A DNA stretch of 64,000 nt from an uncultured Flavobacteriaceae bacterium. GTDB taxonomy: Bacteria; Bacteroidota; Bacteroidia; Flavobacteriales; Flavobacteriaceae. Position numbers and translations under genes: made by a program. The DNA is taken from positions 424,501 through 488,500 of the forward strand of contig CANKZQ010000001.1 of the NCBI GenBank assembly GCA_947488345.1, given 5' to 3'. Numbering within the stretch: position 1 is the stretch's first letter; each line of letters opens with the position of its first letter. The notes beneath the pieces are model-generated. The model saw nothing but the letters and a program-made list of their open reading frames with translations, made no database searches and was not told where the DNA came from. This document shows, in pieces, positions 24,140-33,263 of this stretch.

Positions 24140-26884
24140 TTATTTCTTTATGAATTTTATACCATCTCTATTATCGATACTGACAATATACAACCCTGCT
24201 TTCAGATGTCGAACATCTATTTCTTTATTACCTGATGATACAACTCCTTGTTTCACTTTTATCCCAAACTGATTAAAAATAGTATAATTCTCTTCCCGTT
24301 GAAGGCCTCCTATCCTTATGTAGTCGGTTGAGGGGTTTGGGTAAATAATGTTATCTTTTTCTATCTCTACATCAGTAGTACTTAACACGCCGCTATTGAA
24401 TTTCACTATAAATCTTTCTTTATAATTACCCGCCGTCAACACCTCAAATGCATATGACCCTTGTTTTAAATCATGAATTGTATTCAATTCGTTATCTACA
24501 AGATACATTTCTTGATCTGCTAAAATACCTTCAACCTTATCTATGGCAATATTATGAGTCCCTTCTGTGGCTGCATAAAATCCTAATGGGATCTCTCTCG
24601 CCAGATCAAATTCACCAAACCCTTGAATTGCATAAATATTGTCTTCGATCATTGAATAAAAAATAATATTCCCGCTGTTTAAACTAAGTCCATCATACCC
24701 TCTATCAAAACTGTCTGTTGCTTTGTCAAAAAAACCGATGAGTATTTGATTAAAGTCATTCTTATTATTTGTCATATTTAGCCAAACTCTGTCTTTTTCT
24801 TGCGAAACCTTTTTATCTGACTTAAAAAATTGTGTGTCGTTTTGACCAGTGACACGCATACTGTTTTCGAATGTAAGTTCATTGTTGCCCGCTTCAAAGA
24901 CTTGCACCAAAAATCCTTGACCAGACCCAATAATATTTGTTGGCGCAGGAGTTCCTTCGGTAGTGGAAACTCCACCCGCTAAGTTATACGACACGTAATC
25001 TGCAGGGTTAAATTCACCCGTTGTACCTCCATCTATTTGTGTACTGTGAGACCATAACCATATCGTTCCATCAATAATGGCGGTAGGATCTGCATCAATT
25101 TCTGAATTGACAACTGCTTCTATAAATAGGTCTATATTTATAGCTGAAGGGTATGGATTACCAATGATATTATATCCTCCATAACCGCCGGCCTGACCAG
25201 TATCTAGACCAACGGGCACATTGATCGTACCGTTATTTGGGGTTCCAATAAAATTTACTTGATGTTGTTGACCACCAATTAAGGAGGCGGGTGCTTCTGC
25301 TAAATACCCTCTTCCTTCTTGCATAGTACCCGAAGCTATTTCCCAGTTGCCAGGATCTCCATCACCGGCTGTTGGAGAACTTTGATCAACGGGTGTTCTC
25401 CATTGAAAAATTCTGTTTGGGTCAACGCCATCACCAACAGAGGGACTAACGAAAGCAGCTTCTATAGTTGTATTAACTGGAGAAGACCAATAGGTATAAT
25501 CTCTAAAATTATTCAAGGGTGTAGTACGTTCAATTTTTGTCATTGATCCGGTTATAATAGCATTCGGATCTGTGGTGATTAAGGCTTCTGTATCCCCAAT
25601 AGTAAGCGATCCATCAACGGTAAGATCTTTCGCTACCAATACATAATTTGAACCTGTACCTCCACTATCTAAATTAATAGAGGCCCCAGTATTTATAGTT
25701 AAATTTCGAGCTTCTAAAGAGCCATCGCTATCAATATAAGTGCCGTCGATAACGACATTTTTCGTTTTATCGGGCACTCCATTACTCCAACCTGTCGTCC
25801 AGGTAGTGGCACCCACCGTTTGCGTACCTAAAGCAATATTTGTAGTTGGGTCAGCGCTAACAACCGTTGCCAATTCTAATTGAATAAATTCATTCGCATC
25901 ATACGCAACATTCACAGGGTCATAAATAATTGCTGGTTCTTCTGTCGTACCTCCACCTTTAATAATAGATAGATCAGTACCCCAATCTACTGGAGTACTT
26001 GCGGCCCCCACAACACCAACAATATCAGTTCTATTATCATACGCAGTACCATCGTTTGTTGTAGATATAATGATAATATCATCGCCTGTAAACGCACAAA
26101 TAGCATCGGCCGTTCCATCATTAATGACAGTAGCTGTGGGGCCTCTATTTGCTGGAGCCGGTGCTGTCGCTCCACTATGACCAAACAACACTACTTCTCC
26201 GGGTGGAATGGCGAAGTTAATTTGATAAGATATAGGTGTATTGGTCTCAATACCTCCTCCGATAGTTCCAAAACTATCTTCAAAAAGCCCAATATAATAC
26301 TCACCTGAATTTACAGTATTACTAGAAATATTCTTGATTTCTAACCATTTATCGTTGCCCGTGCCTTCATAATATTGTGTAATAAGCAAGGGTGAACTAG
26401 GATTCACAATTGACGCCGTAAAAGGAATATCAAATTGAGGAAGAGTTCTTACATCTTCAAAAGCTGTACCTCCAGCATAATAATTAGCTGTCGCTACGAT
26501 TGAAACTCCAGCAACATTGAACTGAAAAGTATATTGAGAATTCAGCACTACTTGTAATGGACTCGTTAAATCGAATCTGATGGGATCACCAGTAGCAGCT
26601 ATAGTCATTGCCGGATGTGTCTGAGTATATATTAAGTTCGCAGGAGATACCGAATTTCCACTATAAATATTAAGTGTTCCAGCTGCTATAGCCCCTGGTC
26701 CGCCAGAATAGATTTCTACATACTCTAAATTCCCACTACATTCAGCTGTAAACCCTTGTCCAATATCTTCGGTAGGATTAAATGTCAGAAGTCCTGGAGG
26801 TGGCGGGCTGACTAAACATTGCCCAAATACGGATACGGTAAAAAATGAAAATAATAGTATAAATACTAAATCAAGGGGTTTCAT
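24140..26884 (-). CDS. T9SS-exported protein with lamin tail domain
   Basis: A 914-residue cell-surface or secreted protein (start at 26884, MKPLDLVFILLFSFF signal; an upstream ATG at 26923 lacks a signal). A beta-sandwich occupies about 20-155. A lamin tail domain (about 160-290) begins LLITQYYEGTGNDKWLEIKN, typical of LTD modules in surface proteins. A pectate-lyase-like or DUF-type region with ARNLTINTGASINL follows near 395. The C-terminal 75 residues are a T9SS type A sorting domain: YPNPSTDYIRI, then FGIKVKQG and a final LKAGLYIVSIDN..FIKK. Low hydrophobicity and Asn/Gly richness fit an extracellular protein. Partner and ligand unknown. Confidence 0.88.
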   Translation of the reverse strand: MKPLDLVFILLFSFFTVSVFGQCLVSPPPPGLLTFNPTEDIGQGFTAECSGNLEYVEIYSGGPGAIAAGTLNIYSGNSVSPANLIYTQTHPAMTIAATGDPIRFDLTSPLQVVLNSQYTFQFNVAGVSIVATANYYAGGTAFEDVRTLPQFDIPFTASIVNPSSPLLITQYYEGTGNDKWLEIKNISSNTVNSGEYYIGLFEDSFGTIGGGIETNTPISYQINFAIPPGEVVLFGHSGATAPAPANRGPTATVINDGTADAICAFTGDDIIIISTTNDGTAYDNRTDIVGVVGAASTPVDWGTDLSIIKGGGTTEEPAIIYDPVNVAYDANEFIQLELATVVSADPTTNIALGTQTVGATTWTTGWSNGVPDKTKNVVIDGTYIDSDGSLEARNLTINTGASINLDSGGTGSNYVLVAKDLTVDGSLTIGDTEALITTDPNAIITGSMTKIERTTPLNNFRDYTYWSSPVNTTIEAAFVSPSVGDGVDPNRIFQWRTPVDQSSPTAGDGDPGNWEIASGTMQEGRGYLAEAPASLIGGQQHQVNFIGTPNNGTINVPVGLDTGQAGGYGGYNIIGNPYPSAINIDLFIEAVVNSEIDADPTAIIDGTIWLWSHSTQIDGGTTGEFNPADYVSYNLAGGVSTTEGTPAPTNIIGSGQGFLVQVFEAGNNELTFENSMRVTGQNDTQFFKSDKKVSQEKDRVWLNMTNNKNDFNQILIGFFDKATDSFDRGYDGLSLNSGNIIFYSMIEDNIYAIQGFGEFDLAREIPLGFYAATEGTHNIAIDKVEGILADQEMYLVDNELNTIHDLKQGSYAFEVLTAGNYKERFIVKFNSGVLSTTDVEIEKDNIIYPNPSTDYIRIGGLQREENYTIFNQFGIKVKQGVVSSGNKEIDVRHLKAGLYIVSIDNRDGIKFIKK

Positions 26885-26955
26885 AGCACTTTGGGTTTCA
26901 TAATACATTGTATTCCTCAACATATTATGTTTTCAACTTTTTCTTATAGCAGCAG

Positions 26956-26963
26956 CAAAGTTA
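26956..26963 (-). promoter_or_regulatory. Bacteroidota -7 element before the lamin-tail gene
   Basis: The minus strand reads TAACTTTG, a perfect TAnnTTTG, 72 bases upstream of the preferred start codon at 26884 and 33 bases upstream of the alternative at 26923. No clear -33 TTTG is present. Confidence 0.5.
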
Positions 26964-27030
26964 CTGTTTTTTTTGATAAGTACTGATTATCCTATATTTA
27001 GATAAAATATTTAAGGTGTTATTCTTAAAC

Positions 27031-27459
27031 TTAGAACCCCAAAAAAGGCAGTTGTTTGATGGAATGATAGGTCAATGCCGCCGCAATACATTGCTTCAAT
27101 TCGGGTGTTGGTATTGTATCATTCAATTGAAAAATAATGGCTCTGTTTTTTTCATAGACAAATGTATCTTTATACACGTTCTTGAATGTTTCTACCAACT
27201 TACTCGTACATTTAAAGTACATGGCATATTGGTCTGGGTTTTTCTCTTTCCAATCTATGCGTATCGTGCTCCCTTTTTTTACAATATAACTCGGCTCTCC
27301 CCATTTTAATGTTTCTTCTAATGTATTGATACCTTCAAGCTCTTCGGCGGTTTCTATAATTAGATTTCGCAAATGTTCAATTTTAGTTTTTATGCTTTTC
27401 GGATAGTTGTTGAATACGTCTATCACTTTTGGATTCGTTTCAATACATAGGTTCTTCAT
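27031..27459 (-). CDS. DUF1801 (YdhG-like) protein
   Basis: A 142-residue soluble protein of the DUF1801 family. Motifs are VIDVFNNYPKSIKTKIEHLR at the N-terminus, ETLKWGEPSYIVKKGSTIRI with the conserved KWG.P.Y, and the C-terminal helix TPELKQCIAAALTYHSIKQ. No catalytic activity is established; the fold resembles iron-chaperone frataxin-like folds in some members. It stands alone, 74 bases from the CPBP gene. Confidence 0.88.
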   Translation of the reverse strand: MKNLCIETNPKVIDVFNNYPKSIKTKIEHLRNLIIETAEELEGINTLEETLKWGEPSYIVKKGSTIRIDWKEKNPDQYAMYFKCTSKLVETFKNVYKDTFVYEKNRAIIFQLNDTIPTPELKQCIAAALTYHSIKQLPFLGF

Positions 27460-27533
27460 ATATCAGCACATATTATGAGGTTAAAGTTACAATATAAGCC
27501 AGAAACAACTAAAAAAGTAACCTAATTCATATT

Positions 27534-28370
27534 TCAACCCTTAGCACTCACTTTTTTCCACCATAAATACCCAAAAATTGAAATGATAACCACATAAAAA
27601 AAATTAAAAATCATGGCATGATTAAATTCATTCTGAGTTTCGGTTACAGCGAGTAAGGTACCTCCAAAATGATTATTACTTGCGTGTAATAAGACTCCGA
27701 TAAAAATAGAATACCGGTTAAAACCTACGAAAGCGATGATCAATGAAAGGGCAACTCCAACTAACGGGTAAGTAATAAAAGCTTCAATATATGGATGATC
27801 TGGAAAGTTATATCCTTGCAAAGCAATCGGCATATGCCAAATACCCCAAACGAGTCCGAGTATAAATATTCCCTTAAAACTTCCACAACCAATCATTAAC
27901 TTTTCTTGAAGATATCCTCTCCATCCAATTTCCTCACCCATAATAAGCAGTGCGGTTATAGGATAACCAACTATTAATATGAGTACAATCATTAGGGGTG
28001 ATCCTATTTTTGACCAATTGGGCATTAATCTTACATCTAAATATATCTGTGTACTAATAACAATTCCAAAAAAAAGTATCGGAATAAGAATAGCAACAAA
28101 AGCAGCTTTAAGTGAAGGTTTAAAAAATTTCAAGTCTTTCCAAGATCCTCCTTCTTTTTTGTTTATAATTAGACCCAAAGTTGCTGGAATGAATGCGAAA
28201 ATTATCATTATTACCGCATTCGAAATCGGGTCAAAAAAATCGAAAAGGGCGGTAGATGTAAAACCAAATAGCCAAGAGATACCAAGCACTAATACGATGA
28301 ATTTTTTTGCCTTTAAAGCACTAATGCCTGAACTAGCCAAAGCAGTGATACCATTTTTCGTTGTCTTCAT
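27534..28370 (-). CDS. CPBP-family intramembrane glutamic endopeptidase
   Basis: A 278-residue polytopic protein (about seven membrane segments) of the CAAX protease/bacteriocin-processing (CPBP) family. The catalytic motif EExxxR is present (Glu146, Glu147, Arg151 in MGEEIGWRGYLQE). The second motif, WGIWHMPIAL, supplies the active His, and the third His is in LLHASNNHFGG. Bacterial members process peptides or regulate envelope stress; the substrate here is unknown. Start at 28370; no adjacent bacteriocin gene is visible. Confidence 0.93.
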   Translation of the reverse strand: MKTTKNGITALASSGISALKAKKFIVLVLGISWLFGFTSTALFDFFDPISNAVIMIIFAFIPATLGLIINKKEGGSWKDLKFFKPSLKAAFVAILIPILFFGIVISTQIYLDVRLMPNWSKIGSPLMIVLILIVGYPITALLIMGEEIGWRGYLQEKLMIGCGSFKGIFILGLVWGIWHMPIALQGYNFPDHPYIEAFITYPLVGVALSLIIAFVGFNRYSIFIGVLLHASNNHFGGTLLAVTETQNEFNHAMIFNFFYVVIISIFGYLWWKKVSAKG

Positions 28371-28432
28371 GAGTTGTTGTTTATCAGATTAATTATGATG
28401 CAAATAAAATGACAAACAACCTTGTAATCGAC

Positions 28433-29584
28433 TCAATGGGAGCTTTGAGACCTTTTTAAAAGACTTTTTTTGAACTGTATTGGAGTAATACCCATTTTTT
28501 GTTTGAAGACTCTATTGAATGTTGCTTTCGAATTAAATCCTGAATCGAAAGCTATGGCCAACAATGTTAATTTTTCAGCAGCACCTTCTTCTACTCTATT
28601 TTGAAAATGTGCAACTCGAAAAGAATTTACATAATCATAAAAATTAGCATTCAAACATACATTCAATAAGTGCGATAATTTCTTATCTGTGATCTCTAAA
28701 ATATCAGCTGTCTCTTTTAAAGAAAGATCTTGCTTCTTAAAGAATTCTTCTTTGGTAAATAGTTCGTTTAATCTAATCTTTAACTGATCAAACTCTTCCG
28801 ATTCACAATTAAAAAAAGGAATAGTTTTGACTATTTCAGTTTGCTCAGATCTATTTCCGTCAAATTCTGAAGCACCTTCATAAATTAAAAAGACATGCAT
28901 TTGATGCGCTCCATAATAACCAATATACCAAATAAGCAGCACTAAATAGAATAGATTTAAGTAGGCGAAAAATGTATAAGAAGGATATAAAACAATTAAA
29001 AATCCGCTTAGGATATCAATTAGTAAAAATCCGATAAATCCAAGAATCCAAATAGACAGCCATTTCAGGTCTAAGGCATTTAAATTTGCATAATTATTTT
29101 TTATTAACCTTCTATATCTTTTTAACAGTCGATGACTAAGAAAGAGATAATATGCAAAATGCATAATGCCTAAAAAAGGTATCCCAAAAGAAATGATCTT
29201 AAAAACAATCCCCTTTCCTTGCATTGAAGGGCCCAAGATATATTGAGGAATACTATACACTACAAAGGCTATGATAAAAGGAAGCAAACTTTTTGCGAAA
29301 CTTTTAAACTCTATAGTAGAGGTGTAAATAGTTTTGATGTACTGAAAAATTAAAGCACCTAATGCAAAAGAAATGATGATTCCTGTAGGGGCAACAATCA
29401 TCGCAATCGCGTTCCAATCAAAGTAAGAAGATGCATATGTAAAAAACAATAAAGAAAAACTAAAAAGAATCCCTGCAAGAATTTTGTTAGCCTTCCTTTT
29501 TTTCCAATTGCGAATTAATAACGGAATCAGAAAAAGGAGTGTACTTACTCCTGAATACGTCAAAAATGTTGCTAGATCTTTCAA
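28433..29584 (-). CDS. Membrane-anchored AraC-family transcription regulator
   Basis: A 383-residue protein: residues 1-240 contain about seven membrane segments (KDLATFLTYSGVSTLLFLIP onward, ending at LLIWYIGYYGAHQMHVF), and residues about 285-383 form a two-helix-turn-helix AraC domain. Its motifs are LKETADILEITDKKLSHLLN (first HTH), then LTLLAIAFDSGFNSKATFNR (second HTH, the most conserved) and VFKQKMGITPIQFKK. This 7TM-AraC layout is common in Bacteroidota as a membrane sensor fused to its own DNA-binding domain. The stimulus and targets are unknown; the CPBP protease gene, 62 bases downstream, is a candidate target. Confidence 0.92.
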   Translation of the reverse strand: MKDLATFLTYSGVSTLLFLIPLLIRNWKKRKANKILAGILFSFSLLFFTYASSYFDWNAIAMIVAPTGIIISFALGALIFQYIKTIYTSTIEFKSFAKSLLPFIIAFVVYSIPQYILGPSMQGKGIVFKIISFGIPFLGIMHFAYYLFLSHRLLKRYRRLIKNNYANLNALDLKWLSIWILGFIGFLLIDILSGFLIVLYPSYTFFAYLNLFYLVLLIWYIGYYGAHQMHVFLIYEGASEFDGNRSEQTEIVKTIPFFNCESEEFDQLKIRLNELFTKEEFFKKQDLSLKETADILEITDKKLSHLLNVCLNANFYDYVNSFRVAHFQNRVEEGAAEKLTLLAIAFDSGFNSKATFNRVFKQKMGITPIQFKKSLLKRSQSSH

Positions 29585-29618
29585 AAAATAATATTACTAA
29601 ATAAAATTAGGCTGCGCT

Positions 29619-30269
29619 TTAATTTGATACCAAGCTTTGAATTTCAGCATCACTTACCTCATGAATTCCGTCGAATACTTTTACCTCGAGCCGATCGCCA
29701 AACAAGCGATTTCCTTTTAATTGTTCTTCTGTATGCCTTGCTTCATTATAGTACTCATCTTTATTCCCAAAGAGATAGTGTACTCTGGTTGTAGGCGACA
29801 AATACTCAAAATCTGATCGAACCAGTTCTGTTGGAATCCCTCCTGAATGCAACATAAGTTGAGTGCATTCTATTTTTCTACTTGATGCCCAGCGACTCAC
29901 GATAGAAACTCCTTGAGAAAAACCCATCAAAATGACGTCAACATCAAGTTGTTGCCATTGTTTTTTCTCATGCTCCCAAACGGCATCGACATAATTTAAT
30001 ACATTCTCTTTTTCTATAGTAGTACTCTCTCTGGTAAGCCAACTTGCGCCTACATATTTAAAACGCTTATCTTGATAATACTTACTGGGTGCTTGTGGCG
30101 CAATGATATAATTTTCGATTGGATTCAAGCCCTCAAAGTGTTTAATAAAATATCGTGATAAGTGTCCCATTCCATGAAAAGCAAGCCATACATATTTGGT
30201 TTTTGCTGACAATGTATTTAACGTAGTATAGGAGTTGTTATGGGTGTATGAAATTTGTTGTTCTGACAT
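29619..30269 (-). CDS. Alpha/beta hydrolase, phospholipase/carboxylesterase type
   Basis: A 216-residue soluble alpha/beta hydrolase of the short esterase branch. The nucleophile elbow is GFSQG (Ser118 in LMGFSQGVSIVSRWA). The oxyanion region is WLAFHGMGHLSRYF near 28-41, the acid Asp lies in LFGNKDEYYN near 168, and the catalytic His is in FDGIHEVSD near 203. The substrate is probably a small ester. It is 34 bases upstream of the AraC gene's start (same strand). Confidence 0.88.
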   Translation of the reverse strand: MSEQQISYTHNNSYTTLNTLSAKTKYVWLAFHGMGHLSRYFIKHFEGLNPIENYIIAPQAPSKYYQDKRFKYVGASWLTRESTTIEKENVLNYVDAVWEHEKKQWQQLDVDVILMGFSQGVSIVSRWASSRKIECTQLMLHSGGIPTELVRSDFEYLSPTTRVHYLFGNKDEYYNEARHTEEQLKGNRLFGDRLEVKVFDGIHEVSDAEIQSLVSN

Positions 30270-30396
30270 GATCGTTCGGTTATATCAAATGTAATGAATT
30301 ATGAGCAAGGCCAACTTACAAAGCCGTTAATTGTAACTATTATTAGGCATAGCCGCAATATTCACAGTTTAGTTAAGATAATTTTCCTAAAAAAAG

Positions 30397-30426
30397 AAAA
30401 CCACTTTGTTTGTGCAAAGTGGTTTT
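30397..30426 (-). terminator. Intrinsic terminator of htpG
   Basis: A perfect 12-base-pair stem (AAAACCACTTTG at 30397-30408 with CAAAGTGGTTTT at 30415-30426), loop of six. On the minus strand the stem is followed by CTTTTTTT, giving a standard terminator 48 bases after the htpG stop. Confidence 0.85.
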
Positions 30427-30473
30427 AGTAGTATTATAAATCGTTCTGGTGTATTCACACCTTGTTATACGTT

Positions 30474-32402
30474 TTATTTCATCAGATCATAACTGCGTTT
30501 AATAAAATTCGTCAGCTCTTCTCCTTGTAAGAGGTTCTGAGATAATTTTGCTAAGTCTAATGCCTGATTCACATATTCTTCGCGTTTCCCCTTTGCCTTC
30601 AGGATTTTTTGCATCAAATCATTATTAGTATTGACTACCAAGTTGTACATATCTGGAAAATTATTCATTCCCATCATACCCCCACCTCCAGTTGCGCTCA
30701 TTTCCTTCATTCTACGCATAAATTCAGGTATTGTAATCACAAAAGGATTTGATTTAGAGTCTAAAGCTTCTAACTGTACCGTATAGTTTTCTTTGGGTAC
30801 AATACCTTCGACAATCTCTTTCAATTTTGTCTTTTCATCGTCACTCAACTTCGAAATTTGCTCTTCTTCTTTCTTAATTAAATTCTCAATAAAATCAGAA
30901 TCTACTCGGGCAAACTTAATTGGTTGTTTTTCATCAGATAACTCAGTATTCTCGCCTTCTAATTTTTGAATTAAATGAGAAACGATTGGTGAGTCTAATA
31001 ACAACACTTCATATCCTTTCTCTTTTGCGTCTTGAATATAACTATGCTGCTCTTTCGCATTTGTTGCATACAATAAGACTAAGTTTTTATCTTTATCTGT
31101 TTGTATTGGTTTTAATTTCTCTTTCAACTCGTCAAAAGTGAAATATGTATCATCAACTGTTGGAAACAAGGCAAACTTTTGTGCTTTTTCAAAAAACTTT
31201 GGCTCTGATAACATTCCGTATTCGATTACGATCTTAATGTCGTTCCATTTTTTCTCGAAACCTTCACGGTCATTTTTAAATAATGATTGTAATTTATCTC
31301 CTACTTTCTTAGTGATATAACTAGCAATTTTCTTTACGGCACCGTCTGCTTGTAAATAGCTACGTGATACATTTAGTGGGATATCTGGAGAATCGATTAC
31401 TCCTCTCAACATCTGTAAAAATTCTGGGACAATGCCTTCAACATTATCAGTAACAAATACTTGATTTTGATATAATTGTATTCTATCCTTTTGAACGTCT
31501 AAATTCGCTGTCATTTTAGGGAAGTATAGAATTCCCGTTAAATTAAACGGATAATCAACATTTAAATGAATATTGAATAACGGTTCTTCAAACTGCATTG
31601 GATACAATTCTCTGTAAAAAGAAGTATAGTCTTCATCTTTTAATTCAGATGGTTGTTTTGTCCAGGCCGGAGATGGATTGTTGATAATATTATCAACAGT
31701 CATTTTTTTCTGTGGCTCGGTTGTTTCTTTACCGTCTTTGTCTTTCGTTGTTTTAGGTGTATGCGAAGGATCATTTACTTCTTTGGTACCAAATTTAATA
31801 GGTACAGGCATAAATTTATTATACTTTAATAATAATTCAGTTATCCTATGATCTTCTAAAAACTCGGTTGAATCTTCTGCTATGTGCAAGATGATTTCGG
31901 TACCTCTTTCTTTTTTTTCTGCCTTCTCTAAAGTAAATTCTGGAGAACCGTCACATGTCCAATGTACTGCACCTTCTTCTGCTATGTGTGATTTTGTAAT
32001 AATTTCTACTTTATCAGCTACCATAAATGCCGAATAGAAACCAAGTCCGAAATGACCAATAATCCCTGAATCTTTAGCAGAATCCTTATATTTTTCTAAA
32101 AACTCTTCTGCACCAGAAAAAGCCACTTCGTTGATATATTTACCAACTTCTTCTTTAGACATCCCTACACCGTGATCGATTACATGTAATTTCTTACCTT
32201 CTTTATCGATTTTTATTTCTAATTGTGGATTGTCATAATCGACTTTTGTTTCGCCAATCGTCGCTAAATGCTTTAGCTTTAATGTCGCATCTGTTGCATT
32301 TGAAATAAGTTCACGTAAAAAGATCTCATGATCAGAATACAAGAACTTTTTTATCAAGGGAAATATGTTTTCAACCGAAACATTAATCGTTCCTTTTGCC
32401 AT
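30474..32402 (-). CDS. htpG: Chaperone HtpG (Hsp90)
   Basis: A 642-residue ATP-dependent chaperone of the Hsp90 family, full-length. The GHKL ATPase domain covers about 1-215: SDHEIFLRELISNATDA with the ATP-binding Asn, DHGVGMSKEE, GHFGLGFYSAFMV. The middle domain (about 240-500) contains FPKMTANLDVQKDRIQLYQN and the catalytic Arg in NVSRSYLQAD. The C-terminal dimerisation domain follows. A 6-base inverted repeat lies 32-49 bases upstream of the start codon. Acts in the cytosol with DnaK. Confidence 0.98.
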   Translation of the reverse strand: MAKGTINVSVENIFPLIKKFLYSDHEIFLRELISNATDATLKLKHLATIGETKVDYDNPQLEIKIDKEGKKLHVIDHGVGMSKEEVGKYINEVAFSGAEEFLEKYKDSAKDSGIIGHFGLGFYSAFMVADKVEIITKSHIAEEGAVHWTCDGSPEFTLEKAEKKERGTEIILHIAEDSTEFLEDHRITELLLKYNKFMPVPIKFGTKEVNDPSHTPKTTKDKDGKETTEPQKKMTVDNIINNPSPAWTKQPSELKDEDYTSFYRELYPMQFEEPLFNIHLNVDYPFNLTGILYFPKMTANLDVQKDRIQLYQNQVFVTDNVEGIVPEFLQMLRGVIDSPDIPLNVSRSYLQADGAVKKIASYITKKVGDKLQSLFKNDREGFEKKWNDIKIVIEYGMLSEPKFFEKAQKFALFPTVDDTYFTFDELKEKLKPIQTDKDKNLVLLYATNAKEQHSYIQDAKEKGYEVLLLDSPIVSHLIQKLEGENTELSDEKQPIKFARVDSDFIENLIKKEEEQISKLSDDEKTKLKEIVEGIVPKENYTVQLEALDSKSNPFVITIPEFMRRMKEMSATGGGGMMGMNNFPDMYNLVVNTNNDLMQKILKAKGKREEYVNQALDLAKLSQNLLQGEELTNFIKRSYDLMK

Positions 32403-32433
32403 AATATGTTTGTTTTACTTTTAATTAATTTTC

Positions 32434-32451
32434 TTGACAATCCAATGTCAA
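32434..32451. promoter_or_regulatory. Inverted repeat upstream of htpG
   Basis: TTGACA-ATCCAA-TGTCAA, a perfect 6-base-pair inverted repeat with a 6-base spacer, 32 bases before the htpG ATG. The size fits an operator for a dimeric regulator, or part of a heat-shock promoter. It is not the CIRCE sequence bound by HrcA. Confidence 0.4.
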
Positions 32452-32536
32452 AAAAAGTACCAAAACGAATTAAATGACAAGATGACAGATTTCCTTGGTT
32501 CAAAGTATCTTGATCATGAGATCTACGTATTTTCAA

Positions 32537-33085
32537 TTAGTCAAATCGATATGAAAGTCCTATCTGATAATTATTAAACTTCGTAGAGACATCCGTAGGT
32601 GCATATATTGCTTGAAGGCCACTTTTTAGAGATTCTGTTAGGGCATAATAACATCTCGCTTCAATTGATAATTTATCGATTATTTCGTACGAGGCCCCAA
32701 AGGTAATTCCGAAGTTTATCTTTTTAAAACTTTTATTATCAATTAATAGAAATCCTACGTCAGGTCCCAAAAACATGCTAAATTTCTTCCCAATTCGATA
32801 CCTTCCTAGCACAGGAATGTGAATTTGATCAAAATCATTTCTAACCGACGCATAAGTAATTTCTGGTTGTATACTAAACTTTTCAGATAGCTTGAATCCG
32901 ACAAAGGCTCCGACATAAAAACCTTCATTATAGTTGCCTCCATCGGCTAGTCCATCATTCCCAAAGAATAGGTTTGTCTCTCTCATGTTTTTGTAAAATC
33001 CTGACCTGACACCAAACTCAGTTTGTGCAGATACACTTACCGTTGCAACGATAAGCACAAAACTCGTAAGTAGTAATTTTTTCAT
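32537..33085 (-). CDS. Outer-membrane beta-barrel protein (PorT/OmpW-like)
   Basis: A 182-residue protein with a signal peptide (1-20, ending VSVSAQ) followed by alternating amphipathic strands: TEFGVRSGFYKNM, GFYVGAFVGFKLSEKFSIQP, HIPVLGRYRIGKKFSMFLGP, then a terminal strand YQIGLSYRFD. The 'G.RSG' opening and small size match the PorT/outer-membrane beta-barrel family of Flavobacteriia, with about eight strands. Function unknown. It is transcribed divergently from the FabH-like gene. Confidence 0.85.
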   Translation of the reverse strand: MKKLLLTSFVLIVATVSVSAQTEFGVRSGFYKNMRETNLFFGNDGLADGGNYNEGFYVGAFVGFKLSEKFSIQPEITYASVRNDFDQIHIPVLGRYRIGKKFSMFLGPDVGFLLIDNKSFKKINFGITFGASYEIIDKLSIEARCYYALTESLKSGLQAIYAPTDVSTKFNNYQIGLSYRFD

Positions 33086-33223
33086 AAAGATTTGGTTTTA
33101 AAATTAGTTGCCAAAAGTAGGAGTGAGTCATCTAAATAATATGTTAATTAACTGCATTTAACCTTGTTTAAGTTAATTTAACAGAAGTATATTATTTATT
33201 ATTCTATGCATAGTAAATTTCTC

Positions 33224-33231
33224 TATATTTG
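33224..33231 (+). promoter_or_regulatory. Bacteroidota -7 element before the FabH-like gene
   Basis: TATATTTG is a perfect TAnnTTTG, 32 bases before the ATG at 33264. No good -33 TTTG at the usual spacing. It lies in the divergent region with the PorT-like gene. Confidence 0.5.
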
Positions 33232-33263
33232 AATTAAGAAATTTATGACCCAATTAATAAAAT

